Shown here: one piece after another, positions 8,904 through 16,631 of the stretch
Numbering within the stretch: position 1 is the stretch's first letter
How the letters are laid out: each line of letters begins with the position of its first letter
Assembly: GCA_050740695.1 (NCBI GenBank)
Contig: JBOIDR010000005.1
Coordinates: 7,444 to 71,443 of the forward strand
Length of the DNA: 64,000 nucleotides
Origin: JACCXJ01 sp050740695
GTDB lineage: Bacteria; Pseudomonadota; Gammaproteobacteria; JACCXJ01
Direction of reading: 5' to 3'
Notes under the pieces: model-generated
Told to the model about the DNA's origin: nothing
The model's input: the letters and a program-made list of their open reading frames with translations, nothing else
Database searches by the model: none
Made by a program: the position numbers and the translations under genes

Positions 8904-9260
8904 GTGAAAATTCTCAATCCGCGCACGCATGGTTATCTTGATTATGTGACCGTGATTCTATTTTTAGTCGCCCCCACGCTTCTCGGGTTGACCGGCATGC
9001 CCGCGACGCTGGCCTACGCCTTGGCTGTCATTCACCTTGTCATGACGCTTGCCACGGATTTTCCTTTGGGGGTTGTCCCGCTCATCCCCTTCACGATCCA
9101 TGGTTGGGTAGAGCGTGTGGTAGGACCGTTGCTTATTATCGTGCCCTTTGTGCTCGGCTTTTCGGCAGAGTCGACTGCACGAAATTTTTATATGGCGATC
9201 GGCGTCGTCATCGTCGTCGTCGGATGGGTCACCGATTACAAGGGGACAGAAACAGCATAA
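8904..9260 (+). CDS. SPW-repeat integral membrane protein
   Basis: Small membrane protein of 118 residues with about four hydrophobic helices (YVTVILFLVAPTLLGLTGM, LAYALAVIHLVMTL, LLIIVPFVLGF, FYMAIGVVIVVVGWVTDY) and the family's typical N-terminus NPRTHGYLDY. It starts at GTG 8904 with an excellent ribosome site (AAGGAGG, 6 bases upstream). Function is not established. A dispersed repeat (R copy 2) begins right after the stop. Confidence 0.85.
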   Translation: MKILNPRTHGYLDYVTVILFLVAPTLLGLTGMPATLAYALAVIHLVMTLATDFPLGVVPLIPFTIHGWVERVVGPLLIIVPFVLGFSAESTARNFYMAIGVVIVVVGWVTDYKGTETA

Positions 9261-9261
9261 G

Positions 9262-9530
9262 CACAAAAGGATAGGACATTCAACGCGGTTTCGCAACGCA
9301 TATTGCCGGGTGACGACAGGCGACTGCCGCTGGGGCAGGAAGAGGTCGTTTGGGTTGGGCCTGGCCGGTGTGCGGGTGGCTGTGGGGGACTCAGAGGTGG
9401 CAATCCTGAGCCCGGACGCGAGTCCACCGGTGTAGGCGTCGTTTTCACCATGGCCACCGAGATTGCCGCCACCTTCCACGCCGCCGTCGTCGTAGGGCAC
9501 CGCTGAGGCGAGACGTTTCGTCGGCTATGG
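9262..9530 (+). repeat. Dispersed repeat family R, copy 2
   Basis: Starts GGATAGGACATTCAACGCGG at 9269 and parallels copy 1 almost to its end (CGTCGGCTATGG). It lies immediately between the SPW gene stop and the paired element E2. Confidence 0.88.
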
Positions 9531-9531
9531 A

Positions 9532-9617
9532 GGATAAAGGGGTCAGAGCCCTTTACGATACACTGTCGGCTGGCCCGTGCTGGGGAGAGTGGTAAAGGGC
9601 TCTGACCCCTTTATCCT
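9532..9617 (-). repeat. REP-like paired element E2 (inverted copy of E1)
   Basis: Arms at 9532-9556 and 9592-9616. The core (GATACACTGTCGGCTGGCCC...) is the reverse complement of the E1 core, so the same unit of about 85 bp has been placed in the opposite orientation. Confidence 0.88.
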
Positions 9618-10039
9618 TCCCTTCATCCCTTCCCGATCACCTCCAGGTTCTTGAGCCAGGCCTCGCCCAGGACCCCGCTGGCGGCGCCACAGCGCCTCCC
9701 GCCCGGGCCAGCCCTCGCGCAGCTCGGAGAGATGCAGGATGCGCAGGGTGAACGCTGGCCCCGGCGCGACCACGGTTTTCGGCACAGGGCCAGGGGTCAT
9801 GGGGGCGTCTGCGGGCCCGGTAAGGGGGCGGCTGTCCGGGGCCGTCTTGAGCGCATCGGTGCGGGGCTCCAACCCTGACACGGACCCCTGGGATAGGAAA
9901 AGAAAAGGATAGCGACTCCGTCGGGATTCAGCAAGCGCCACTCCCCGCGGGTTCTCCGACCGTAGGATGGTAGGCGGGTTACGGGCCTTATCGCGTAACC
10001 CGCCTTCCAGGCCGTCGTGACTCTGCTATAGTTAGGGTC
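9618..10039. other. Gene fragment and intergenic DNA before the toxin-antitoxin pair
   Basis: On the minus strand, frames ending at 9623 encode LHLSELREGW and, after a frame change, GVLGEAWLKNLEVIGKG. This looks like the decayed C-terminus of an unrecognised gene. No intact gene is present. A perfect hairpin lies at 9972-10005. Confidence 0.4.
9972..10005. repeat. 12-bp perfect inverted repeat
   Basis: AGGCGGGTTACG (9972-9983) pairs with CGTAACCCGCCT (9994-10005) across a 10-base loop. It resembles the common GGGTTACGC-type intergenic palindromes. There is no T-run, so terminator function is uncertain. Confidence 0.75.
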
Positions 10040-10357
10040 ATGGCATTGCGCGACTTACCCATCCGCGTCGACGAAGACAAGGTAGCCGAGTTTTGCCGGG
10101 CGCGCGGCGTCCGCAGATTGAGGCTTTTCGGATCGGTCTTGCGAGAGGATTTCGATCCGACGCGCAGCGACGTAGATGTGCTGGCGGAGTTTCATCCCGA
10201 AGCGGTGCGCAACTCCGGTTGGGAGTTCTTCCTGTACGGCGAGCACTTGGGGGAGATATTTGGGTACAAGGTAGATCTATGCACGAACCTGCGACCTTGG
10301 CTGCGGCCGATCGTCGAAAAGCAGGCCATTACGATCTACGATGAAAAAGCATCATAG
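10040..10357 (+). CDS. mntA: MNT-domain nucleotidyltransferase, antitoxin of a HEPN/MNT pair
   Basis: A minimal nucleotidyltransferase of 105 residues. The catalytic signature is clear: GSVLREDFDPTRSDVDVLAEF, that is GS followed by DxD. Family members (MntA) neutralise the HEPN toxin (HepT) encoded next by adding nucleotides to it. The gene overlaps or abuts the HEPN frame (ATG 10341 inside this gene, alternative 10371 after it), as is usual for the pair. A start at ATG 10040 is supported by the conserved LPIRVDEDKVAEFC beginning. Confidence 0.88.
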   Translation: MALRDLPIRVDEDKVAEFCRARGVRRLRLFGSVLREDFDPTRSDVDVLAEFHPEAVRNSGWEFFLYGEHLGEIFGYKVDLCTNLRPWLRPIVEKQAITIYDEKAS

Positions 10358-10706
10358 TCCACGGGGCCCGATGCTCGATATGCGGGAGTATGCCCAGCGA
10401 GTAGTGGACTTGACTGCGGGCCACACGAAGGAAGACATTACCGAAGAACGGGATTGGCCGCTCCGCTTGAGTCTGGAACGGGCCCTCGAGATCATCGGCG
10501 AAGCGGCGAATCGAGTACCGCGGGATGTTCAAGCTCGGTTCCCGCAGATCCCTTGGGCGGCGATCATCGCGATGCGGAATATCTTGATCCATGCCTACGA
10601 CACCATCGATCTCCTGCAAATCTGGTATGCGGCTACCGTGAGCGTGCCCGAATTACTCCGACACTTGGATGCGGCTATAGACCGACAGCCGCCCTTCGAT
10701 AGCTGA
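10341..10706 (+). CDS. hepT: HEPN-domain (DUF86) ribonuclease toxin
   Basis: All-helical HEPN protein. The RNase motif is intact in RNILIHAYDTID (R-N-x3-H, followed by Y). Preceding helices carry LRLSLERALEIIGEAANRV, typical of DUF86. The likely start is ATG 10371 or 10380; ATG 10341 would overlap the antitoxin by 17 bases and add a basic leader. Known partners form a toxin complex that cleaves RNA unless modified by MntA. The pair sits in a repeat-rich zone between E2 and R copy 3, which fits horizontal spread. Confidence 0.88.
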   Translation: MKKHHSPRGPMLDMREYAQRVVDLTAGHTKEDITEERDWPLRLSLERALEIIGEAANRVPRDVQARFPQIPWAAIIAMRNILIHAYDTIDLLQIWYAATVSVPELLRHLDAAIDRQPPFDS

Positions 10707-10749
10707 ACACCTCATTCGCATTCCGCCGGTTAAGGTGCTTGTCCACTGA

Positions 10750-10925
10750 AGGATCGGACATTCAACGTGGCAGCGCGGTTACGCCGGGTGGCGACGGGGC
10801 GACCGCCGCTGGGACGGGAAGAGGTCGTTTGGGTTCGCCCTGGCCGGTGTCCGGGTGGTTTTTTGCGGGGACGCAGAGGCGGCAGTCCTTATCCCGGACG
10901 CGAGTCCACCGGTGCCGGTCAAGTG
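10750..10925 (+). repeat. Dispersed repeat family R, copy 3 (diverged)
   Basis: Starts GGATCGGACATTCAACGTGG at 10751 and retains GAAGAGGTCGTTTGGGTT, GGCCGGTGTCCGGGTGG and CCCGGACGCGAGTCCACCGG. It lies in the 374-bp gap between hepT and the CpxP-like gene. Confidence 0.8.
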
Positions 10926-11080
10926 GCCTTGATCGGGAAGACGGTGGGGGCCACCCGGCACGATGAAGCGCGGCCTGGCGAAACAAAGCGAAACACGTCG
11001 ATACACCGGCGAAAGGATCGCTCGCGGCCGGGCCGCTAGGATGGCTGCCCTGTCCAAACCAACCTGAAAGGAGAAATCGT

Positions 11081-11602
11081 ATGACCCCGTGGATCAAGCA
11101 ATCATTGGTGGGCCTCTGCGGAGCAGCCCTCATCGCCGCAGCCGCGAGCGTTGTTGCCGATCGCGATGGCGGACACAGTGGCGAGGGGGCTCATGGCTGT
11201 AACGTCGGGTGGATGCACGATGACAAGACGCGCGCCGAGCACCGGGCGAAACAAGTCGAGCGGATCGGCACGGAGCTCGGCCTGAACGACGCGCAGAAGC
11301 AGAAGCTGTCGGCCTTCTTCGAAAAGCTTTCCGAGCAGCACAAGGCGATGATGGGCGACCGGAAGGGCCCCCATGAGAAGATCCAGTCGCTCATCGAAGG
11401 CACGAGCTTCGATCGCGAGCGCGCCCAGGCCCTCTTAAACGAGAAGGCCGCTCGGCTACAGAGCAACGGCCCGGAGCTGATCACGGCCGCGGCCGATCTC
11501 TTCGACAGCCTTAGCGCCGATCAACAGCAGAAAGCGCGCGAGCTCCTGGAGCGTCGTCACGGCCACCGGGGGCATGCTCCCAAGGCCGACCCGGCGGGCT
11601 AG
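11081..11602 (+). CDS. Spy/CpxP-family periplasmic protein
   Basis: Secreted protein of 173 residues with an N-terminal signal peptide (hydrophobic SLVGLCGAALIAAAASVVA). The mature part is mostly helical and charged, with the family's LTxxQ-like turns as ELGLNDAQKQKL and DSLSADQQQKARELLERR. CpxP/Spy proteins bind misfolded proteins in the periplasm, and CpxP also damps the CpxA kinase. The ribosome site (GAAAGGAGA) is strong. The cpxR- and cpxA-like genes follow on the same strand, 79 bp downstream, which supports a feedback role. The His-rich C-terminus (RRHGHRGHAP) might bind metal. Confidence 0.88.
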   Translation: MTPWIKQSLVGLCGAALIAAAASVVADRDGGHSGEGAHGCNVGWMHDDKTRAEHRAKQVERIGTELGLNDAQKQKLSAFFEKLSEQHKAMMGDRKGPHEKIQSLIEGTSFDRERAQALLNEKAARLQSNGPELITAAADLFDSLSADQQQKARELLERRHGHRGHAPKADPAG

Positions 11603-11681
11603 TGCCTCCATCCCCTCGTGCGGCGGCCCGGCGTGCCGGGCCGCCGTTGTTTTTGTCACCGCGGAGCTGCGACAATACGCC

Positions 11682-12353
11682 ATGCCTCGCATCGTCCTCA
11701 TCGACGACGACCAGCAACTCGCCGCGCCGCTGGCGGTCTATTTCCGGAATTTCGGCCTCGATCTGGAGAGCGCTACGCTTCCGAGCATCGGCCTCGCGCG
11801 GCTGCGCGCCGAGGCCTTCGACGCCGCGATCCTCGATGTCATGCTGCCGGAGATGGACGGTTTCGAGCTGTGCCGCATCCTTCGCAAGGAGAGCGGCATC
11901 CCCATCATCATGCTGACCGCCCGCGGTGAGTTGCCGGACCGCGTCGCGGGACTCGAGATCGGCGCCGACGATTATCTCGGTAAACCCTTCGAGCCGCGCG
12001 AGCTGGTGGCGCGCATCCAGTCTCTCCTGCGTCGCGAACGACACAGGACACCGCGGCAGCGGCTGGCATTCGACGGCATCGAGATCGATCTAGAACGCCG
12101 GGAGGTGCTGCGGCACGGCCAGCCCGTCGATCTCACCGGTACCGAGTTCGAGCTTCTCAAACTGCTCGCCTCGGAGCCAAAAAAGGTCTTCAGCCGCGAT
12201 GAGATACTGAACCGCCTGCGCGGTACCGAAGCCGATCTCTACACCCGTGCCGTGGACATCCTGGTGAGCCGCTTGCGCAAGAAGCTGGACCCGCTCGATT
12301 GCATCAGGACCCTGCGGAACGCCGGGTATACCTTCGCCGGGGCGCGCAAGTGA
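11682..12353 (+). CDS. cpxR: OmpR/CpxR-type response regulator
   Basis: Response regulator of 223 residues. The receiver domain has DDD8-10, phosphoacceptor D52 (AAILDVMLPEM), the switch Thr in IIMLTARG and Lys in DDYLGKPFEPREL. A C-terminal winged helix (about residues 130-223) has FELLKLLASEPKKVFSRDEI and AVDILVSRLRKKL. It controls envelope-stress genes in CpxRA systems. Start at ATG 11682 (MPRIVLIDDD); the upstream in-frame extension lacks receiver homology. Its TGA overlaps the GTG start of the kinase. Confidence 0.9.
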   Translation: MPRIVLIDDDQQLAAPLAVYFRNFGLDLESATLPSIGLARLRAEAFDAAILDVMLPEMDGFELCRILRKESGIPIIMLTARGELPDRVAGLEIGADDYLGKPFEPRELVARIQSLLRRERHRTPRQRLAFDGIEIDLERREVLRHGQPVDLTGTEFELLKLLASEPKKVFSRDEILNRLRGTEADLYTRAVDILVSRLRKKLDPLDCIRTLRNAGYTFAGARK

Positions 12354-13684
12354 GGGCATCGCTGGGGCGCTTGCGGCGCTCCCTCAGCCTGCGGCTCACG
12401 CTCCTGTTTCTGTTCCTCGCCGTGGTGCTCGCCGTAGTTTTCCTCTACGGGTTGAGACTCGCGCTGTCGCGCAATTTCCACGACGTCATGCGGCCCCATA
12501 TCGAGCATCATCTCGATGCCGTTGCCGCCGAGATCGGTACCCCACCGAGCATCGAGCGGGCACGGGCGCTGGTCGCGCGCCTGCCTCTCAAGATCACCAT
12601 CCGAGGGCCGAGGGTCGATTGGTCGTCCCACGCCGACAGCGACATGGATGACCAGGTTGGGCGTGCCGGGGACAGGCTGCACCCTCCGGTACGCGTGCGC
12701 GTGCTGGCCGACGACCATCGCATCATCTTTCGTTTTCCGAAACCCGATCGCGAAGGCCGGCCGGCGATCATCGGGGCCATCACGTTGGCAGTGCTCCTGC
12801 TGCTGACCGGGGCGACCTATTGGCTGGTGCGGCGCCTGTTCCTGCCGCTGAACGACATCCGCGCGGGTGCGATCCGCTTCGGAAACGGCGATTTTTCGCA
12901 GCCGATCCCGAAACGCCGCGACGACGACCTCGGCGATCTCGCCTCCGAGGTCAACGCCATGGCCGAACACATCCAGCGGATGCTGGATGCCAAACGTCAG
13001 TTGCTGCTGGCCATCAGCCACGAGCTGCGCTCGCCCCTCGCCAGGGCCCGGATCAATACCGAGCTGGTTGCGGAGTCCGGTGAGCGCGACGCGCTGCTGC
13101 GGGATCTGGCCATGATGCGCGATCTGATCGAGAAGCTGCTCGAGGGCGAGCGCCTGAACGAGCGCCACGCCGCCTTGCATCCGGAACCGAGCGATCTGAA
13201 CACGCTCGTCAGCGAGACCTTGGCCGAGCCGCTAGCCAAAGGCAGGATCGAGATCGAGATTGCACCGAACCTACCAATGCTGATGCTGGATCGAACGCGG
13301 CTGCAACTCCTGTTGCACAACCTGATTGACAACGCCTTGCGCTACGGCGGCGAGGCCGCCAAGCCACCGATCGTGCGGACGACCATCGAAGCCGATCGCG
13401 TCCTGCTGTCCGTACGGGACTTCGGACCGGGTGTCACCGGCAAGCACCTGACGCAGCTTGCGGAGCCCTTCTACCGGCCGGATCAGGCACGCACCCGCGG
13501 CAGCGGCGGCGCCGGCCTAGGGCTCTATCTCTGCAGTCAGATCGCCGAAGCACACGGCGGCACAATAAGCCTGCGTAATGCCCATCCGGGCCTCGAGGTG
13601 GTGATCTCGTTGGAGGGTGGGGATCTCGACACGGGTTTGCAACAGGTAGTATCGCATCGGACGGACCGGCCCGTGTTTGGGTGA
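12350..13684 (+). CDS. cpxA: CpxA-type membrane sensor histidine kinase
   Basis: A kinase of 444 residues, starting at GTG 12350 (GTGA overlap with cpxR). Order: a first membrane helix (LTLLFLFLAVVLAVVFLYGL), a periplasmic sensor of about 120 residues, a second helix (AIIGAITLAVLLLLTGATYWLV), HAMP, HisKA with phosphoacceptor His in AISHELRSPLARARI, then HATPase_c with NLIDNALRYGG and GGAGLGLYLC. Partner of the response regulator upstream, with the CpxP-like gene in the same cluster. The last about 20 residues are read from DNA resembling family R (GCAACAGG...TCGGACGG), so the native C-terminus may have been replaced after the catalytic domain. Confidence 0.9.
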   Translation: MRASLGRLRRSLSLRLTLLFLFLAVVLAVVFLYGLRLALSRNFHDVMRPHIEHHLDAVAAEIGTPPSIERARALVARLPLKITIRGPRVDWSSHADSDMDDQVGRAGDRLHPPVRVRVLADDHRIIFRFPKPDREGRPAIIGAITLAVLLLLTGATYWLVRRLFLPLNDIRAGAIRFGNGDFSQPIPKRRDDDLGDLASEVNAMAEHIQRMLDAKRQLLLAISHELRSPLARARINTELVAESGERDALLRDLAMMRDLIEKLLEGERLNERHAALHPEPSDLNTLVSETLAEPLAKGRIEIEIAPNLPMLMLDRTRLQLLLHNLIDNALRYGGEAAKPPIVRTTIEADRVLLSVRDFGPGVTGKHLTQLAEPFYRPDQARTRGSGGAGLGLYLCSQIAEAHGGTISLRNAHPGLEVVISLEGGDLDTGLQQVVSHRTDRPVFG

Positions 13685-13739
13685 TCTGCGTAATGAACGT
13701 GTATATGCCAAGCCAGCGCATGACCGGGCAACGGCGCGA

Positions 13740-14060
13740 TGCGAGCATTAGGGTCTAACCGAACACGTGCTTCGAGGTGGACGGGGTCTTCGGTTTGAGC
13801 GCCGCGGTCGAAACTGCACGGGTGGGTGGCGATCACGGTGCGGCCATCGAGGATGCGCGCCGTCTCGAGGGTAACCAAAACGAGGAGCGTGCGGTGCACA
13901 TGGGGATGGGGGGAATAGTTAGTCGTTGAGGTCGAAACAGACGGGGGTTTTGCGCACGCTGACTTCGAGGTGCTCCTCGGCGAAAAAGGCGAAGGCCTCG
14001 ACGTGACGGATCAGGATAGTGGAGGTCGCGACCTGAGTCGAGGTATTCCCCGATCGAGAG
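13740..14060 (-). pseudogene. IS21-family IstA transposase remnant
   Basis: On the minus strand the peptides EVSVRKTPVCFDLND and, after a small frame change, PHVHRTLLVLVTLETARILDG plus HPCSFDRGAQTEDPVHLEA match the C-terminal beta-domain region of IstA-type transposases. There is a premature stop after FDLND and no complete gene. It fills the gap between the cpxA-like kinase and the carbamoyltransferase. Confidence 0.65.
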
Positions 14061-14115
14061 CCGTTTTTCTTTCGATCAGCGACTCGGCCATTGAGCCCGA
14101 GGTCCTGGGCCCTCC

Positions 14116-15867
14116 CTATTTCTCCAGAACATAATCCTCGATCACGAGCGCATCCATCCCGGTCGTATAAAACAAGCCCAAGGCGTCCTCGACGGAATGG
14201 ATGATGGGCTTGCCCATGATGTTGAAGCTCGTGTTCAGGACCAGGGGGATGCCGGTCAGGCCATGGAAGGCGGCAATCAACTCGTAGAACCGCTCGTTCC
14301 ACTCGCGCTTGACAGTCTGCAGCCGGCCGGTGCCGTCCGCGTGTACCACGGCGGGCACCCGGTCCACGACTTCTTTTCTGAACCGCAGGGTTCGCTCCAT
14401 ATAGGGAGACTCCTGATAGTTTTCGAAATACTCGCCACCGTGCCGGTCGAGGATCGCGGGGGCGAAGGGCCGGTACTCCTCCCGGAACTTGACCAGGGCG
14501 TTGATCCGATCCTTCATCGCCGGGTCGCGGGGATCGGCCAGGATCGATCGATTGCCGAGGGCCCGGGGACCGAACTCCGCGCGTCCCTGCACCCACCCCA
14601 CGATGCGGCCGCGTGCGAGGGCCTCGGCGGCCTTGCGATGCACCTGACCCGGGAGGTATTGAAGGCCCGCGACGCGGCCTATGCGAAATAGCCGCTCGAG
14701 TGTCTCTCTGGGCATCGACGAGCCCAGATATGGGGTGTGGGTCTCTACGCGGGGCCGCCATTCCGGATGGGAATGCCGGTGGGCCAGCCAGGCGGCACCC
14801 AGTGCATTGCCGTCGTCGCCAGGCGCTGAGGGGATGTGCAGCCTCTTGAAGGGGGTGCGATCGAGGATCTGGCCGCCGTAGGTCGAATTCAGGGCACAGC
14901 CACCAGAGAGGACCAGGTTCTCCGCACCCGTCTCGGTGTGGAGGCATGCGAGCAGGGCATCCATCACCTCCGAGAACACGATCTGCCAGGTATGGGCCAG
15001 ATCGGCCGCCGCCCGAGGGCTTCGGTCCGGCCCGCGCCGCCGCGTTTCCAAGGCGCGCACAATGGCCCGGATCCGGCGCATGGGCGCGTAACGGAGCCCG
15101 AGGCCGACCGCGCGGACCATGGAACTGAGCTTGCGGTAAAGATCGGCGTCCCTTCGCCCATAGGCCGCGAGACCCATCACCTTCCATTCCTCTCCCTTGA
15201 ATATCGAGAAACCGCACAGATCGGTGACCAACATATAGAGCGCGCCGAGGCTCTCGGAACCGGCGTGGCGCGCGAGCGGCGTCACCGCCCCATCGCGGTA
15301 GGTGTAGGCCGCGACCGAGCCGTGCTCCCCGATGCCGTCGACGATGAGGCACGCGGCCTCCGAGAACGGGCTCGTGTAGCACGCCGTAGCGGCGTGAGTC
15401 AGGTGGTGATCGAAATCCAGAAACGACAGCTTGCGATTGCCCCACATACGGCGCAGGGTCAAGGCCAGATTGGCCCCCGACTTCAGGTGGCTGCTCCGCA
15501 CGCAGAGCGTGAGGTGGTGGATCTGGTAGGGGCGGAAAAGCAAGAGCTTGGCGACGCCCTTGTCCGGGAGGCGCGCGATAACGCCGGGCTCCAGCAGCCC
15601 AAGGCGACTCGCGAGCCCGATCCATGCGGGCAGGCGTACGCTCCCCGCGCCCCACGTCCGGCCCACGACGAACTCGGCATCCGGTTCGCAGTAGGTCTCT
15701 ATAAGCTCGGCGGTCCGGAAGATGTGATCCGGCTCGGCGTTGATGGCGCGCTTGTCCTGGCGGTAACGCTCTGCGCCCTCGGCGTAGCGCACCTCGCCGT
15801 CCGGGCCGACGATGGCGAGGGCCGGATCGTGAAAGGTCGTCGCGAGTCCGAAGCAATAGTGTGCCAT
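14116..15867 (-). CDS. NodU/CmcH-family carbamoyltransferase
   Basis: A protein of 583 residues. The N-terminal half is the Kae1/TsaD-like nucleotide domain: FGLATTFHDPALAIV, then DFDHHLTHAATACYTSPF with the metal-binding HHxxH pattern, and VDGIGEHGS. The C-terminal domain has EFGPRALGNRSILADP and PLVLNTSFNIMGKPI. Such enzymes use carbamoyl phosphate and ATP to carbamoylate a hydroxyl on a sugar or secondary metabolite. The acceptor cannot be inferred, as no biosynthetic neighbours are seen. Start at ATG 15867 (MAHYCFGL); an upstream in-frame ATG lacks homology. The gene is the only intact one between an IS21 relic and a gene-poor stretch. Confidence 0.93.
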   Translation of the reverse strand: MAHYCFGLATTFHDPALAIVGPDGEVRYAEGAERYRQDKRAINAEPDHIFRTAELIETYCEPDAEFVVGRTWGAGSVRLPAWIGLASRLGLLEPGVIARLPDKGVAKLLLFRPYQIHHLTLCVRSSHLKSGANLALTLRRMWGNRKLSFLDFDHHLTHAATACYTSPFSEAACLIVDGIGEHGSVAAYTYRDGAVTPLARHAGSESLGALYMLVTDLCGFSIFKGEEWKVMGLAAYGRRDADLYRKLSSMVRAVGLGLRYAPMRRIRAIVRALETRRRGPDRSPRAAADLAHTWQIVFSEVMDALLACLHTETGAENLVLSGGCALNSTYGGQILDRTPFKRLHIPSAPGDDGNALGAAWLAHRHSHPEWRPRVETHTPYLGSSMPRETLERLFRIGRVAGLQYLPGQVHRKAAEALARGRIVGWVQGRAEFGPRALGNRSILADPRDPAMKDRINALVKFREEYRPFAPAILDRHGGEYFENYQESPYMERTLRFRKEVVDRVPAVVHADGTGRLQTVKREWNERFYELIAAFHGLTGIPLVLNTSFNIMGKPIIHSVEDALGLFYTTGMDALVIEDYVLEK

Positions 15868-16631
15868 CCTAGGCAAGCCTCGCGATCCGATGCACATTCG
15901 CCCCTACCCCCCTCATGCGGTTTCCAGGGTTCGTCACCACCGGCGACGGCCCGTTGCAGCGAATATAGCGCCACGCGCACGGAACGGACGGCTGGGCGTA
16001 AGGCGTCGGTGTTTTCGGTAAGCAAGCAACCGCGGTGTCCCAGCAACACCACCGTAAACAATACGAACCGCCGGGGACATACGCGCGAATGTCATGAGGC
16101 ATGACGGACAGTATGCCTCATGCCCGCGTTCTCGGCAGGCCGGTTACGCGCGCCAGGCCACCAGCGGGCCTACCCGACCCAATAGGAGCTATTGCATTAC
16201 CGCGTTGAAGTTCCTACCCTACGGCCGAGCGAGCAGAGCGTGGTTGGTGCACTCGAAATCGTTCCGGACCAGCAAAAACGCCTCATCGAGCGGTGCCCGG
16301 TTTAGCCCGGCTTTCTCACCACCACCCTGTTGCGACCGCCGATCCGCTCGGTCTGGCGGGCCGTCTTTGTGCTGCGCAATCCTGCTCCGCGCAAAGCCCA
16401 GTGCGGCATCCCTGGCCGCCCCCTCGGCGGGCCTGTCGTCCACCGGACGACAGGCTCATCTGCCTCGCCCTTCAAGGCGGCTTGACGTAGTGTCCGCTAC
16501 GCCTTCGCCGTTTTTCAGTCCGTGCGGCCGCCAGACCGGCGCCTCGGCAGCCTCGCGACGGGCAGTGGGGAGAAATCCGGGCTAGCGACCAGGACCCGCC
16601 TCTTTAGCCGAAATTTGGGCCTGGCCCAGGG
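15868..16631. other. Gene-poor stretch with an inverted R repeat
   Basis: No intact gene is supported. At about 16195-16222 the reverse complement of the R-family core appears (CCGCGTTGAAGTTCCTACCC). The minus-strand peptide IGGRNRVVVRKPG near 16330 recalls the end of some GGDEF domains, but it is too short to call. Confidence 0.5.

Noticed and set aside
14836..16104. Long plus-strand open frame of 422 codons
   Set aside because: It lies antisense to the carbamoyltransferase, whose motifs are clear; high GC keeps the opposite strand open.
16300..16360. GGDEF domain end (GGRNRVVV)
   Set aside because: Too short, no GGDEF signature nearby, and stops interrupt the frame.
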